Source: Enteractinococcus helveticum (GTDB lineage: Bacteria > Actinomycetota > Actinomycetes > Actinomycetales > Micrococcaceae). From it: a stretch of 49,641 bases of DNA. The position numbers and the translations under genes are program-made. Under the pieces are notes generated by a model. It had not been told where the DNA came from. It saw only the letters and a list, made by a program, of their open reading frames with translations, and made no database searches. This document shows positions 17,558 through 25,821 of the stretch, piece after piece (position 1 is the first letter of the stretch; every line of letters begins with the position of its first letter). The stretch is from contig NZ_DYXC01000073.1 of assembly GCF_020742345.1 (NCBI RefSeq), forward strand, positions 1-49,641, in the 5' to 3' direction.

Positions 17558-19567
17558 CTAGAACAGTCCGCGAGTTGATTCGTGTGAGGCGCTTGATGCC
17601 TGGTCTGTTATGGTCCACACGGTTTCGCGAATCTTTCCGGGCTGCACGACAGTAATCTGGCCGGGGTGATTCGTCAACAGCTCAACCAGCGGTGTTAGGG
17701 ATCGGAATGCTAACCGTGCAAAAACCGACCCATCATTGGCGACAGCTGTGGCGCTCGGGTGATACGCGCCGAGCACATCGCGCTGCCGGTGGGTGGCGTG
17801 AACCACTACGGTGATGGCGTCGTCATTGACAGCAGGTGCGATTGTGCGGCTATCAGACTGTTCCTTCACAGGCACAAAAGACTCGGTGGTCAGCGTGGCT
17901 GAACCAATGCGGTCAATGCGGAAAGTCCGATAATCGTCGGTCTTTCTGCACCAGGCGCGAATATAAGCGTGTCCAGCCGAATACAGCAGTTGCAGCGGCT
18001 CGATGGCGCGCGTACTGATGGCCCCGGACGATTCGGAATAGTAGCTGATATTGACCACCAGATGTCCGCGGGCAGCCTGGTGGAGCACTTCGGCGACTTC
18101 GTCATCGTCACCCAAGCTCAGATCCGGGTGCACAATCGCATCGTGGGATCCAACGTGTGGGGCGACCGTATCGACGGCGTCACGCAATTTGCGTTCCAAG
18201 GAACGCGCTGCGGCTTGTTGGGTAGCAGAAATTCCGGGGATGGTGGTGACCGCGCTCAGACCCGAGATGAGTCCAAGCGCTTCGGGTGCGGAGAGCTGCC
18301 AGGGCTGCGCTAATAGCTCGGCATTGCTGATTACGATTGGATCAGCGTGCGGGTCGACCTCGAATTGACCGCCGGCAAAATCAGTTTCGGGCATACCCCA
18401 GAACTGCATGGCGGCAAGGTCTTCAGTCAGGGTGGCCTCACTGATGCCAAAGCGTTGGCGGACGGCGGCCCGTGCTAACGAACCGCCGTGTTGGTTTACC
18501 ACGGCGACGATACCCAAACGACGGGCAATGACTTCCCGGTCGCCGGTACGTTTCCGTGGGCGAGCGACTTTTGTCAGTGTAGGCACGCTCAGTGCTGATT
18601 CACCGTGATGGGCATCGCGTACAATGGCCAGAATATCGGATACCAGCTCTGCTAATTCGGGGCTGCGGTCGTGATCCACCTGGGCATTGGTGGTCAAAGC
18701 GGCGATAGTTGCGGCGGTTTTGAGTGGCTCACGGTAGATGATGCGTAAGAGATCCCATCCTGGGCGCTGGTCCACCTGCTGGGCGCGGATCCGGACACTG
18801 GAGGCGGTATCGGTGGCCAGCCACACGTAGCCGTCAACCGGGGGCTGGTCAGTGTAGAGACGTTGACGAATATCCTCGACGTCGAAATCTGCCGGCCGCG
18901 CAGAGGCGTGTTCTTGATCCCCTAGGACTTCGGAGGCGAGTAGGCTGATAGTTTTTGACTCGATGCGGGACAATTTGAATAACCGCTGGCTTCGGCGATC
19001 CAAGTCCCAGCCGGTCATGTACCACTGCTGATGGGCCATCAGTACCGCCCAAGGTCGCACCCGACGCACAGTGATTTCTTCTCGCCCCACAGTGCGGTAA
19101 CGGAATTTTACGGGTGCTTGTTCTCGAGCTGCGGCCACGAGTTCGGTCAGCAGGTTCTGACCGGTAGCAAGCTGGGCGCCCACCACCGGTGGTGTGGTGG
19201 GTTGTTGAGCCGTCATCCGTGCCAGGGCAGCATGGATGGCGTCTTCAATCGGGGTACGCATCCACAATGCTCTAGCCTGGTGAAGCGCTACGATCTCGTC
19301 GTCTCGCAGCGTCAGGTCTGGCAGATAGAGCTGATCTCGGTCAATCAGGTAGACATCCTCAGCATGGGCTTGTTGCTGCCATTGCACGGGCACCCCGATG
19401 GAGGTCAGGGCTGCTTTATCGCGCGAAAATTGGCGTTGTTTGGCAGTTTCGGAGGTGTCCAGGTGGTCGTAGAGATAGCTAAAGATCTCCGATTTGGTGC
19501 GCCCGTTCGCTCCGGCTTCCAATAGAAGCCAGAGCAGCGAAACAATGCGTTCCGCAGATCGGGACAC
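17558..19567 (-). CDS. pafBC: Fused PafB-PafC WYL-domain transcription activator
   Basis: DNA-damage regulator made as a single 669-residue chain; in mycobacteria PafB and PafC are separate. The order is winged helix (about 1-60), first WYL domain (about 125-215, WYM core), middle domain, second winged helix (about 345-400, ISEATLTEDLAAM), second WYL domain (about 495-560, AYI core) and C-terminal domain. PafBC activates LexA/RecA-independent repair genes. The GTG start has GGAGG upstream, inside the end of the FKBP gene, which stops two bases before. Natural fusion is known in Arthrobacter-type bacteria. Confidence 0.93.
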   Translation of the reverse strand: MSRSAERIVSLLWLLLEAGANGRTKSEIFSYLYDHLDTSETAKQRQFSRDKAALTSIGVPVQWQQQAHAEDVYLIDRDQLYLPDLTLRDDEIVALHQARALWMRTPIEDAIHAALARMTAQQPTTPPVVGAQLATGQNLLTELVAAAREQAPVKFRYRTVGREEITVRRVRPWAVLMAHQQWYMTGWDLDRRSQRLFKLSRIESKTISLLASEVLGDQEHASARPADFDVEDIRQRLYTDQPPVDGYVWLATDTASSVRIRAQQVDQRPGWDLLRIIYREPLKTAATIAALTTNAQVDHDRSPELAELVSDILAIVRDAHHGESALSVPTLTKVARPRKRTGDREVIARRLGIVAVVNQHGGSLARAAVRQRFGISEATLTEDLAAMQFWGMPETDFAGGQFEVDPHADPIVISNAELLAQPWQLSAPEALGLISGLSAVTTIPGISATQQAAARSLERKLRDAVDTVAPHVGSHDAIVHPDLSLGDDDEVAEVLHQAARGHLVVNISYYSESSGAISTRAIEPLQLLYSAGHAYIRAWCRKTDDYRTFRIDRIGSATLTTESFVPVKEQSDSRTIAPAVNDDAITVVVHATHRQRDVLGAYHPSATAVANDGSVFARLAFRSLTPLVELLTNHPGQITVVQPGKIRETVWTITDQASSASHESTRGLF

Positions 19568-19569
19568 TT

Positions 19570-19965
19570 CTAGCGGACCTCCACCAGGTCAACAACGAAA
19601 ATCAGGGTCTCATTCGGGCCAATATCGTTTCCGGCACCGGCTTCACCGTATGCCAGGTGCGGTGGGATTTCCAGACGACGACGACCGCCGACTTTCATTC
19701 CGAGCAGTCCCTGATCCCAGCCTTCGATGACCTGACCGACACCCGCGGTGAAATCCAGTGGTTGGCCGCGGTTCCAAGAAGCATCGAATTCGGCACCGGT
19801 GGACCAGGCTACACCAACGTAGTGGCAAGCGATCGGGGTGCCGGGGATCACGACTTTCCCGGTACCTTCGATGATGTCTTCGATGACCAGATCGGTCGGT
19901 GGGGTGTCGCCTGGGAAATCAATTTCCGGGCGTGGACGGTCGAGTTCGCGTTTGCCAAATGACAT
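19570..19965 (-). CDS. FKBP-type peptidyl-prolyl isomerase, cytosolic
   Basis: A 131-residue single FKBP domain with no signal peptide. Family features seen: a VVIPGTPIACHYVG strand, EFDASWNRGQPLDF, VIEGWDQGLLGMKVGGRRRLEIPPHLAYGE and a final IFVVDLVEV. These include the Trp floor and Tyr of the active site. AAGGAG precedes the ATG. It lies between a second FKBP gene and pafBC, probably in one transcript; a direct role in proteasomal turnover is not shown by sequence. Confidence 0.95.
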   Translation of the reverse strand: MSFGKRELDRPRPEIDFPGDTPPTDLVIEDIIEGTGKVVIPGTPIACHYVGVAWSTGAEFDASWNRGQPLDFTAGVGQVIEGWDQGLLGMKVGGRRRLEIPPHLAYGEAGAGNDIGPNETLIFVVDLVEVR

Positions 19966-20005
19966 CGGGTCTCCTTTGGACAGATGGTGTTAGTGGTGCG
20001 TTCGA

Positions 20006-20965
20006 TTATTCGGCTGGCATTGGATCGGCAGAGTGCACAATGTCGATCACAAAGACTAGAGTTTCTTCGGCGAGTTCGTGGTCTTGGCCGCCGTAGCCAA
20101 GTTCTGGCGGAACCGACAGCAATACCTGAGAACCGACCTGCTGGCCTGCCAGGCCTTCCTGCCAACCGACGATGAGGCTTTGGAGATCGAAGCTAATGGG
20201 TGACCCGGTATTGTCCGGACCCCAAGATGAGTCGAATTCTTCACCATTTGACCACGAAACCCCACGGTAGTGGATGGTGACCTTCGAATCCGGTTGAACT
20301 TCTCGTCCGTCGCCTTGTTTGAGGACATCGACCACCAGTTCATCTGGTGCTTCACCCTCGGGTGTGGCAATGCTCGGCGCGTGGGTTTCCTCATCGAGGG
20401 TCACCTCTGGCAGGACATTACTGAGTTCAGATTGTGCGACTGGTTCACCGGTGGCATGCGTTGGCAGGACCTGGGCTACCGTGGCAATATTCAATACCGC
20501 AGGCGCACCGTCATAAATGCCATTTTCTGGCTGATAGATCGCCACGTCTGAGCCTATCGGTGCGTCTAAGAATGCTTCATAGGTTTGGGGGTTGCCGGCT
20601 TGTAAGTCGGCCATTGAAATGGTCATCCCACCCAGGTCGAAATCGTGGCTGAGAACTTCTTGGTTTTCAATATCGATATTGGCACTGTGAACCTCTAACA
20701 GGTCGTCTTCTGTAATTGGTTCACCGTCACCTTCGGAGATGACCCAGGCTGCTGGCTGGTCGCTGTTGAGTTCACCGTCGATGCTGACTTCTTCAGTTTC
20801 TTCAGAAATCTCGTAGCTGATCTCCACATCCGGGATCGCCGCGGACTGGTTATCGCCTTGATTGTCGGATTCTTCATCTGATCCGCAAGCGGTCAAAGCC
20901 AATGCCGTGGTCAGAGCAATCCCGGCAATGGTTGCGAGCCGAGTCCGGCTGTGTTGAGATGACAT
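20006..20965 (-). CDS. FKBP-type peptidyl-prolyl isomerase lipoprotein
   Basis: I chose the ATG at 20965 (319 residues) because AAGGAAG lies upstream and it yields a lipoprotein signal: RTRL, a hydrophobic run, then the lipobox LTAC with C27. The first half of the mature protein looks like a degenerate FKBP domain. The second half (about 205-310) is a complete one, with VTIHYRGVSW, EFDSSWG, LIVGWQEGLAGQQVGS and LVFVIDIV. It should be anchored outside the cytoplasm, although its gene sits between pafA and a cytosolic FKBP gene. The open frame extends upstream to 21100 but overlaps pafA. Confidence 0.92.
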   Translation of the reverse strand: MSSQHSRTRLATIAGIALTTALALTACGSDEESDNQGDNQSAAIPDVEISYEISEETEEVSIDGELNSDQPAAWVISEGDGEPITEDDLLEVHSANIDIENQEVLSHDFDLGGMTISMADLQAGNPQTYEAFLDAPIGSDVAIYQPENGIYDGAPAVLNIATVAQVLPTHATGEPVAQSELSNVLPEVTLDEETHAPSIATPEGEAPDELVVDVLKQGDGREVQPDSKVTIHYRGVSWSNGEEFDSSWGPDNTGSPISFDLQSLIVGWQEGLAGQQVGSQVLLSVPPELGYGGQDHELAEETLVFVIDIVHSADPMPAE

Positions 20966-21023
20966 GTACTTCCTTGTCGTTGGGTGTCGAACCGTAGTTA
21001 TTGTAGTGCGGTCAACCAGAATT

Positions 21024-22436
21024 TTAGTGGCCAGCAGAGGCGACTTTAGCAAACAGCTCATCGACGATTGAAATATCCGTTTCGAATGGATCTCGTACAT
21101 ACAGCGTGTGCAAGGGATGATAATTCAGTTTCATGTGCATCCAATCCATTGAATAATCCATCCCCATGGCTCGAGCGGTTTCGATAAAACGATGCCGCAG
21201 CAGTGCCCGGGTGGTGGCCGGCGGATTATCGTGGGCCGCTTGCACCTGAGCATCGGTGAGTACCCTGGCCGCCGCTCCCCTAGCCTCGAGGAGATTAAAC
21301 AGCCCGCGCTGTGGATGAATGTCGTGATACGACATATCTAACTGCACCAAGCGTGCTGCATCCCAGTCGAGATTATTTTTGTTCGCGTACGCCGTCATGA
21401 ATTTGTGTTTGATCGCCCAATCGATTTCGGTGTCGATTGCGGAATAATTTTGACTGGCGATCGCGTCTAAGGTTCTTGACCACAGATCCATGATCTGCTC
21501 GAGGTGTTCATGGTGTGGGCCCTGCCGAGCCAAAAACTCTTGGGCCTGGGTCAGGTAGAACTCTTGGAGCTCTAGCGCCGTCATGGTGCGACCGTCGGCG
21601 AGTTCTAACGGGGTCTGACCGGTGAGATCATGCGAGGTTTGGCGGATGGCTCGCACTGGATGTGCCAGTTGAAGATTCTGTAGGGGTTTTCCGGATTCAA
21701 TGATGCGCAGCAGCAGGTCGGTGGTCCCAAACCGCAGCAGTTGGGTGGTCTCTGACATATTGGAGTCCCCCACAATAACGTGTAGCCGCCGGTATTTCGT
21801 AGAATCTGAGTGGGGTTCGTCACGGGTGTTGATCATGGGCCGGGCACGTGTTGATGACGACGAGATCGCTTCGTGCATGTAGTCAGCGCGTTGGGAAAAT
21901 GCGAAATGTGGTTCGGAACGGCCGGGGAATTGGTCGGCAAGTGGCAGGGCGGCCGGGTCTTTGATGACCACTCCGTTGCCTGCGATGAGTTGACGGGTCA
22001 CCAGAAACGGCAGCAGAGCTTGGGTGAGACGCCGGTATTGGGTGGTGCGCTCGATCATGTAGTTTTCGTGGCTGCCATACGAGTTGCCCAGCGAGTCAGC
22101 ATTGTTGCGGTACAGGTAGACATCGCCGTCGAACCCGTCTTTGGCCATGGCCTGCCGAGCCTGGGTGACGAGCATGTGCATGATCGAATCACCGGCTGCA
22201 TCTAGTGCCAGCAGTTCATCGAGTCGGGTCGTTTCTGCGGTGGCATATTCCGGGTGGGAACCCACATCCAGATATAACCGGGACCCGTTGGGGATGAACA
22301 CGTTAGATGAGTTGCCCCAGGATACGACGGGTTTGAACATGTATCTGGCCACCTCATCGGGGGCCAGTGGTCGTTTGGTCGGATGAACTGTGTGGACTCC
22401 GTATTCGGTTTCCACCCCGATGATTCTGGTCTCCAT
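21024..22436 (-). CDS. pafA: Pup--protein ligase PafA
   Basis: ATP-dependent ligase that joins the C-terminal glutamate of deamidated Pup to substrate lysines. From ATG 22436 it is 470 residues. The nucleotide/Mg motif GVETEYG is at 7-13 with E9, and the catalytic-base Asp is D57 in SRLYLDVGSHPEY, as in the glutamine-synthetase-like fold. The chosen start has AGGAG overlapping the prcA stop, seven bases downstream of it, and matches the family N-terminus MxxRIxGxETEYG. A longer frame from 22490 is not needed. Confidence 0.96.
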   Translation of the reverse strand: METRIIGVETEYGVHTVHPTKRPLAPDEVARYMFKPVVSWGNSSNVFIPNGSRLYLDVGSHPEYATAETTRLDELLALDAAGDSIMHMLVTQARQAMAKDGFDGDVYLYRNNADSLGNSYGSHENYMIERTTQYRRLTQALLPFLVTRQLIAGNGVVIKDPAALPLADQFPGRSEPHFAFSQRADYMHEAISSSSTRARPMINTRDEPHSDSTKYRRLHVIVGDSNMSETTQLLRFGTTDLLLRIIESGKPLQNLQLAHPVRAIRQTSHDLTGQTPLELADGRTMTALELQEFYLTQAQEFLARQGPHHEHLEQIMDLWSRTLDAIASQNYSAIDTEIDWAIKHKFMTAYANKNNLDWDAARLVQLDMSYHDIHPQRGLFNLLEARGAAARVLTDAQVQAAHDNPPATTRALLRHRFIETARAMGMDYSMDWMHMKLNYHPLHTLYVRDPFETDISIVDELFAKVASAGH

Positions 22437-22443
22437 GCGGCTC

Positions 22444-23109
22444 CTACAACGCTTGTGGATCGAGGCGACGAAATGCCCGGTGGGAGCCACGCAGCGTGTG
22501 TGGATCGCGATCCAACAGTGCTAATTCTACGTGGGAGCCGGTGGTGCCTAACTGCTCGCGGATGATGCGAATGGTTTCATCGAGCTCCCTCGACGACGCT
22601 GGAAGAGCCTGCTGGATTTGGAGGTGGAGATCTGGTGCATTACCACCCAGTACCAATAGGCCGTGGTGTTCTAACAGCGTGCCGTCAAAGGTGATCTGGT
22701 AGAGGCGATCGTCGTCGGGGGTGTCCCCGACTTCAGCGACACCGATTTCGACTTCGAAGGGTTTGGCTCCGGATAGGAAGAGTTCGCCGAGCGTGCGAGC
22801 ATACATATTGGCTAGTCCGCGGGCGGTGACATCCGAGCGTTCGTAGGCGTATCCTCGAGTGTCGGTGTAGCGGATGCCGGCCTGACGGAGTGCTTCGAAT
22901 TCGTTATAGCGTCCGACGGCACCCCAGGAGATGCGGTCATAGATTTCCGAGAGTTTGAATAATGACTGTGAAGCGTTGTGGGTCAGGGAGACAATGCCTT
23001 GGGTGGTGGAAGCAAATACCACTGGTTGTCCGCGACGGATACCGGCCCGGGCGAAGTCTGCCCGGTCTTCCATCTGCTGCTGGGGCGAAACATACATGGA
23101 TGGTTGCAC
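22444..23109 (-). CDS. prcA: 20S proteasome subunit alpha
   Basis: Alpha subunit of the actinobacterial 20S proteasome, forming the gated outer rings. The 221 residues start MQPSMYVSPQQQMEDRADFARAG in two blocks that align with the mycobacterial N-terminus, which supports the GTG start at 23109. That GTG overlaps the prcB stop as TAGTG, giving translational coupling. The RYNEFEALRQAGIRYTDTRGYAY-type region is typical, though no run identical to any sequenced homologue is claimed. The acidic/basic C-terminus is variable in the family. Confidence 0.96.
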   Translation of the reverse strand: MQPSMYVSPQQQMEDRADFARAGIRRGQPVVFASTTQGIVSLTHNASQSLFKLSEIYDRISWGAVGRYNEFEALRQAGIRYTDTRGYAYERSDVTARGLANMYARTLGELFLSGAKPFEVEIGVAEVGDTPDDDRLYQITFDGTLLEHHGLLVLGGNAPDLHLQIQQALPASSRELDETIRIIREQLGTTGSHVELALLDRDPHTLRGSHRAFRRLDPQAL

Positions 23110-23876
23110 TAGTGTTTCCCTTCAAGCCCGGCCACGAGTTCAGCGATCACAGACTCGGCGATCTTCGTCACGCCGTCCCCGGTGACCACATACACCACCG
23201 GATATAGTCCTTTGAGCGGATCGGGTCCGGCGGTTCCGGCATCGGCATCGGCCGCATCGATCATGGCCTGCAGGCTGGCCTCGATGGCTTGGTGACTGGT
23301 GGCCTCGGGTGACCACAGACGTTTCAGCGTGGTTAGCGCGTAGGGTGAACCAGAACCGATGGACTGCCAGTTGCGTTCCTCAAACCGACCACCGGTGATG
23401 TCGTAGGAAAAGATTCTGGCGTCACGGGTTGCCGGTGTTACGCCGGCAAAGAGTGGCACCGCGGAGATACCTTGCATGGCGTGACCCAGGTGGCCCCGGA
23501 CCAGTGCGGCTAACCGGTTGGCCTTACCCAGCAGGCTCAGCTGGGTGCCTTCTAATTTTTCGTAGTGTTCTAATTCCACCGCAAACAGTCGGGCCATATC
23601 GATTGCCACCCCGGCCACACCGGCGACTCCGACCAGGGAGTGGGAATCGGCTGCAAAGACTTTTTCCATGTGCGACGAGGCGATGCGATTGCCGATCGTG
23701 GCGCGGCGGTCACCGGCCATGACCACGCCGTCGGCAAATTTCAGTGCGGTGATCGTGGTCGCTTCCATGAGATCCTGGCGCGGCTCGGTGTGGCGTGGCA
23801 TCAGCTCGGGATGCTGCTGTTGCAGGTGGGCCACGAATGAGGCTTCCATTCCGAGCGACTCGTTAGGCGAAAACAT
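23109..23876 (-). CDS. prcB: 20S proteasome subunit beta
   Basis: Catalytic beta subunit, made as a 255-residue precursor. The N-terminal nucleophile should be T40 (after MEA: TTITALKF), exposed by removal of a 39-residue propeptide. The conserved active-site features GVVMAGDRRAT and the GSGSPYALTTLK segment are present. It follows pup by 42 bases and overlaps prcA by one base. The start at 23876 lacks a strong ribosome binding site; an internal ATG at 23849 is a possible alternative and would only shorten the propeptide. Confidence 0.95.
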   Translation of the reverse strand: MFSPNESLGMEASFVAHLQQQHPELMPRHTEPRQDLMEATTITALKFADGVVMAGDRRATIGNRIASSHMEKVFAADSHSLVGVAGVAGVAIDMARLFAVELEHYEKLEGTQLSLLGKANRLAALVRGHLGHAMQGISAVPLFAGVTPATRDARIFSYDITGGRFEERNWQSIGSGSPYALTTLKRLWSPEATSHQAIEASLQAMIDAADADAGTAGPDPLKGLYPVVYVVTGDGVTKIAESVIAELVAGLEGKH

Positions 23877-23918
23877 GGTTGGTGTTGGGTTCTTTCTGCA
23901 CGGTGGGCAAGTAATGGG

Positions 23919-24125
23919 CTACTGGCCGCCCTTTTGGACAAATCCTTGGACGAATTCTTCGGCGTTGACTTCCAGGACGTCATCGATTTCATCGAGTAGT
24001 GAGTCCAGGTCGGAGGTTTGGGCTGCTGCTGAACCCGGTGTTGGGGTCCCTTCGGGCAGTGGATCCGGGATGTGCGGATCATTGTCTCGTCGCTGGGATG
24101 CTTGACGGCGTTGGTCTTGTGCCAT
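23919..24125 (-). CDS. pup: Prokaryotic ubiquitin-like protein Pup
   Basis: A 68-residue, acidic, disordered tag protein. The C-terminal half carries the coiled ARC-binding segment and the hallmark end EEFVQGFVQKGGQ. The final Gln means Dop must deamidate it to Glu before ligation by PafA. AAAGGAG precedes the ATG. It lies between dop (24-base gap) and prcB (42-base gap), the standard order. The N-terminus has a QRR-rich stretch used for engagement by the ATPase. Confidence 0.97.
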   Translation of the reverse strand: MAQDQRRQASQRRDNDPHIPDPLPEGTPTPGSAAAQTSDLDSLLDEIDDVLEVNAEEFVQGFVQKGGQ

Positions 24126-24149
24126 GGTCAGCTCCTTTCCATTTCCGGA

Positions 24150-25817
24150 CTAGTGGCGCCCGGTTACTCTATAGGGTTTTAACAGCTCTAATAGTGCGGC
24201 TATTTCCTCGCGGCTGTCTGGTGTGTCGTCCAGGGTCAGCTGCGGTTGATCCGGGGCCAGGAGCGCATTGTCATCATGTCGGGTACCGGCCAGCGGCTCC
24301 AGTAAATGGTAGCGGTGTATCGGTCCTGAACGAAATGGTTTTAGCAGTACAGACTCCCAGGATACTCCGGCCAGGTGGGCCCCAAACCGATCGATGAGTC
24401 GACCGCGTAGCCAGGCCCGAGTGGTGGGCGGCGGCAGGCGCATGGCATGGGTAATCTGGTCTTGGCTGATCAGTGTGCGCATGGCACCACGGGCCACAAG
24501 CTTGTAGTAGAGCCCTTTGTCTTGGCGCAGATCTGCCCACTGCAGATCCAGCATGGCCAGTTTTGCGTTGTCCCACTGCAGGCCGTGGCGTTGACGCATG
24601 CCGTTGAGTAATTGATATTTGGCAACCCAGTCCAGTCGGTCGGCCAGTTGTGCGGGATCGTGTTCCAGCAGGTCTAATACCTCAGACCACGCGTTTACAA
24701 CGTCGCGTGATTGGGCATCGTTGATGTCATAGCGATCGAGGTAAGCTTGGGCGGCTTGTTGATAGACGCGTTGAATCTCAATGGCAGTCATCCAGCCGCG
24801 GCCATTGACCAGGACTTGGGTTCGAAGTGTCGGGTCGTGTGAGATGTCTTGCAGCGCTTGGACCGGTTCGGCCAGCTCGATCATGGGTAATTCACCCAGC
24901 TCGATCATCGATAACACCAAAGATGTCATCCCTACGCGCAACCAGGTGGAATATTGTGAAAGATTGGCGTCTCCGATGATCACGTGCAACCGTCGGTAGG
25001 TATCGGGTTGGGCGTGTGGCTCGTCACGGGTGTTGACGATGGGACGTCGGATGGTGGTTTCTAATCCGACTTGTTCTTCGAAGAAATCGGCGCGCTGTGA
25101 GATCTGGAATCCGGCATGCTGGTTGAGGTTCCCGATACCGACCCGACCGGCCCCGGTAATGATCTGTCGGGTGGTGAAGAATCCTACAAGGTGTTCGGCG
25201 AGTTCATCAAAATCTAGTCCCCGAGCCACCAGGTAGTTCTCATGAGCCCCATAGGAAACGGATTTGGAATCGGTGTTGTTCTTGTACAGCAGGATTTGGG
25301 CTGCCCCATCTTGGCTGGCGATATGGTCGGCGGCCTGTTGGGCGATCCTGTCGCCTGCCTGATCCCAAATGACGGCATCCAGCGGATTGGTCGTTTCCGG
25401 TGAAGAATATTCTGGGTGAGCATGGTCAACATAAAACCGCGCCCCATTAGGCAGAATGAGGTTAACCAGCATGTGCACTTCGTGGCCATCTGCGGTTACC
25501 AGAGCCTGGTCAGTCAATTGGGTCGGATGGGCGATCGAACGAGGCATCTGCCAGCCGCGCGCATCGGCCAGTGGGGATTCTTCATTGTAGTCCCACTCGG
25601 TGGAGGCCACATGAACGCCGTCCTGGGCCAGTTTATGTCCGTAGGCATTTATCAGCTCCAGCGACATCACTGAATGGGAGGCTTCAGGGTGGGCTGGGGC
25701 ATGGATGCCAAACTCGGTTTCTAACCCGACGACCCGGTGGACGCCGTAACCCACGGTGGGACGGTCGGACGGGAATTTGGCGGCAAGAGTTTCAGGAATC
25801 AACGACACCGGTGTCAT
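24150..25817 (-). CDS. dop: Pup deamidase/depupylase Dop
   Basis: Deamidates the Pup C-terminal Gln and removes Pup from substrates. From ATG 25817 it is 555 residues; AGGGA lies upstream and the start is four bases after the ARC stop. GLETEFG (31-37) carries the nucleotide-site Glu, and D131 in ARFYVDHAHPEY is the catalytic Asp. Compared with usual Dop proteins, which begin within a few residues of this motif, it has about 28 extra N-terminal residues. The region between 40 and 100 includes the Dop-specific loop absent from PafA. A start at 25835 is possible. Confidence 0.94.
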   Translation of the reverse strand: MTPVSLIPETLAAKFPSDRPTVGYGVHRVVGLETEFGIHAPAHPEASHSVMSLELINAYGHKLAQDGVHVASTEWDYNEESPLADARGWQMPRSIAHPTQLTDQALVTADGHEVHMLVNLILPNGARFYVDHAHPEYSSPETTNPLDAVIWDQAGDRIAQQAADHIASQDGAAQILLYKNNTDSKSVSYGAHENYLVARGLDFDELAEHLVGFFTTRQIITGAGRVGIGNLNQHAGFQISQRADFFEEQVGLETTIRRPIVNTRDEPHAQPDTYRRLHVIIGDANLSQYSTWLRVGMTSLVLSMIELGELPMIELAEPVQALQDISHDPTLRTQVLVNGRGWMTAIEIQRVYQQAAQAYLDRYDINDAQSRDVVNAWSEVLDLLEHDPAQLADRLDWVAKYQLLNGMRQRHGLQWDNAKLAMLDLQWADLRQDKGLYYKLVARGAMRTLISQDQITHAMRLPPPTTRAWLRGRLIDRFGAHLAGVSWESVLLKPFRSGPIHRYHLLEPLAGTRHDDNALLAPDQPQLTLDDTPDSREEIAALLELLKPYRVTGRH

Positions 25818-25821
25818 CGAA

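Noticed and set aside
20966..21100. Upstream extension of the FKBP lipoprotein frame
   Set aside because: It overlaps pafA and would bury the lipoprotein signal peptide; the ATG at 20965 has a ribosome binding site.
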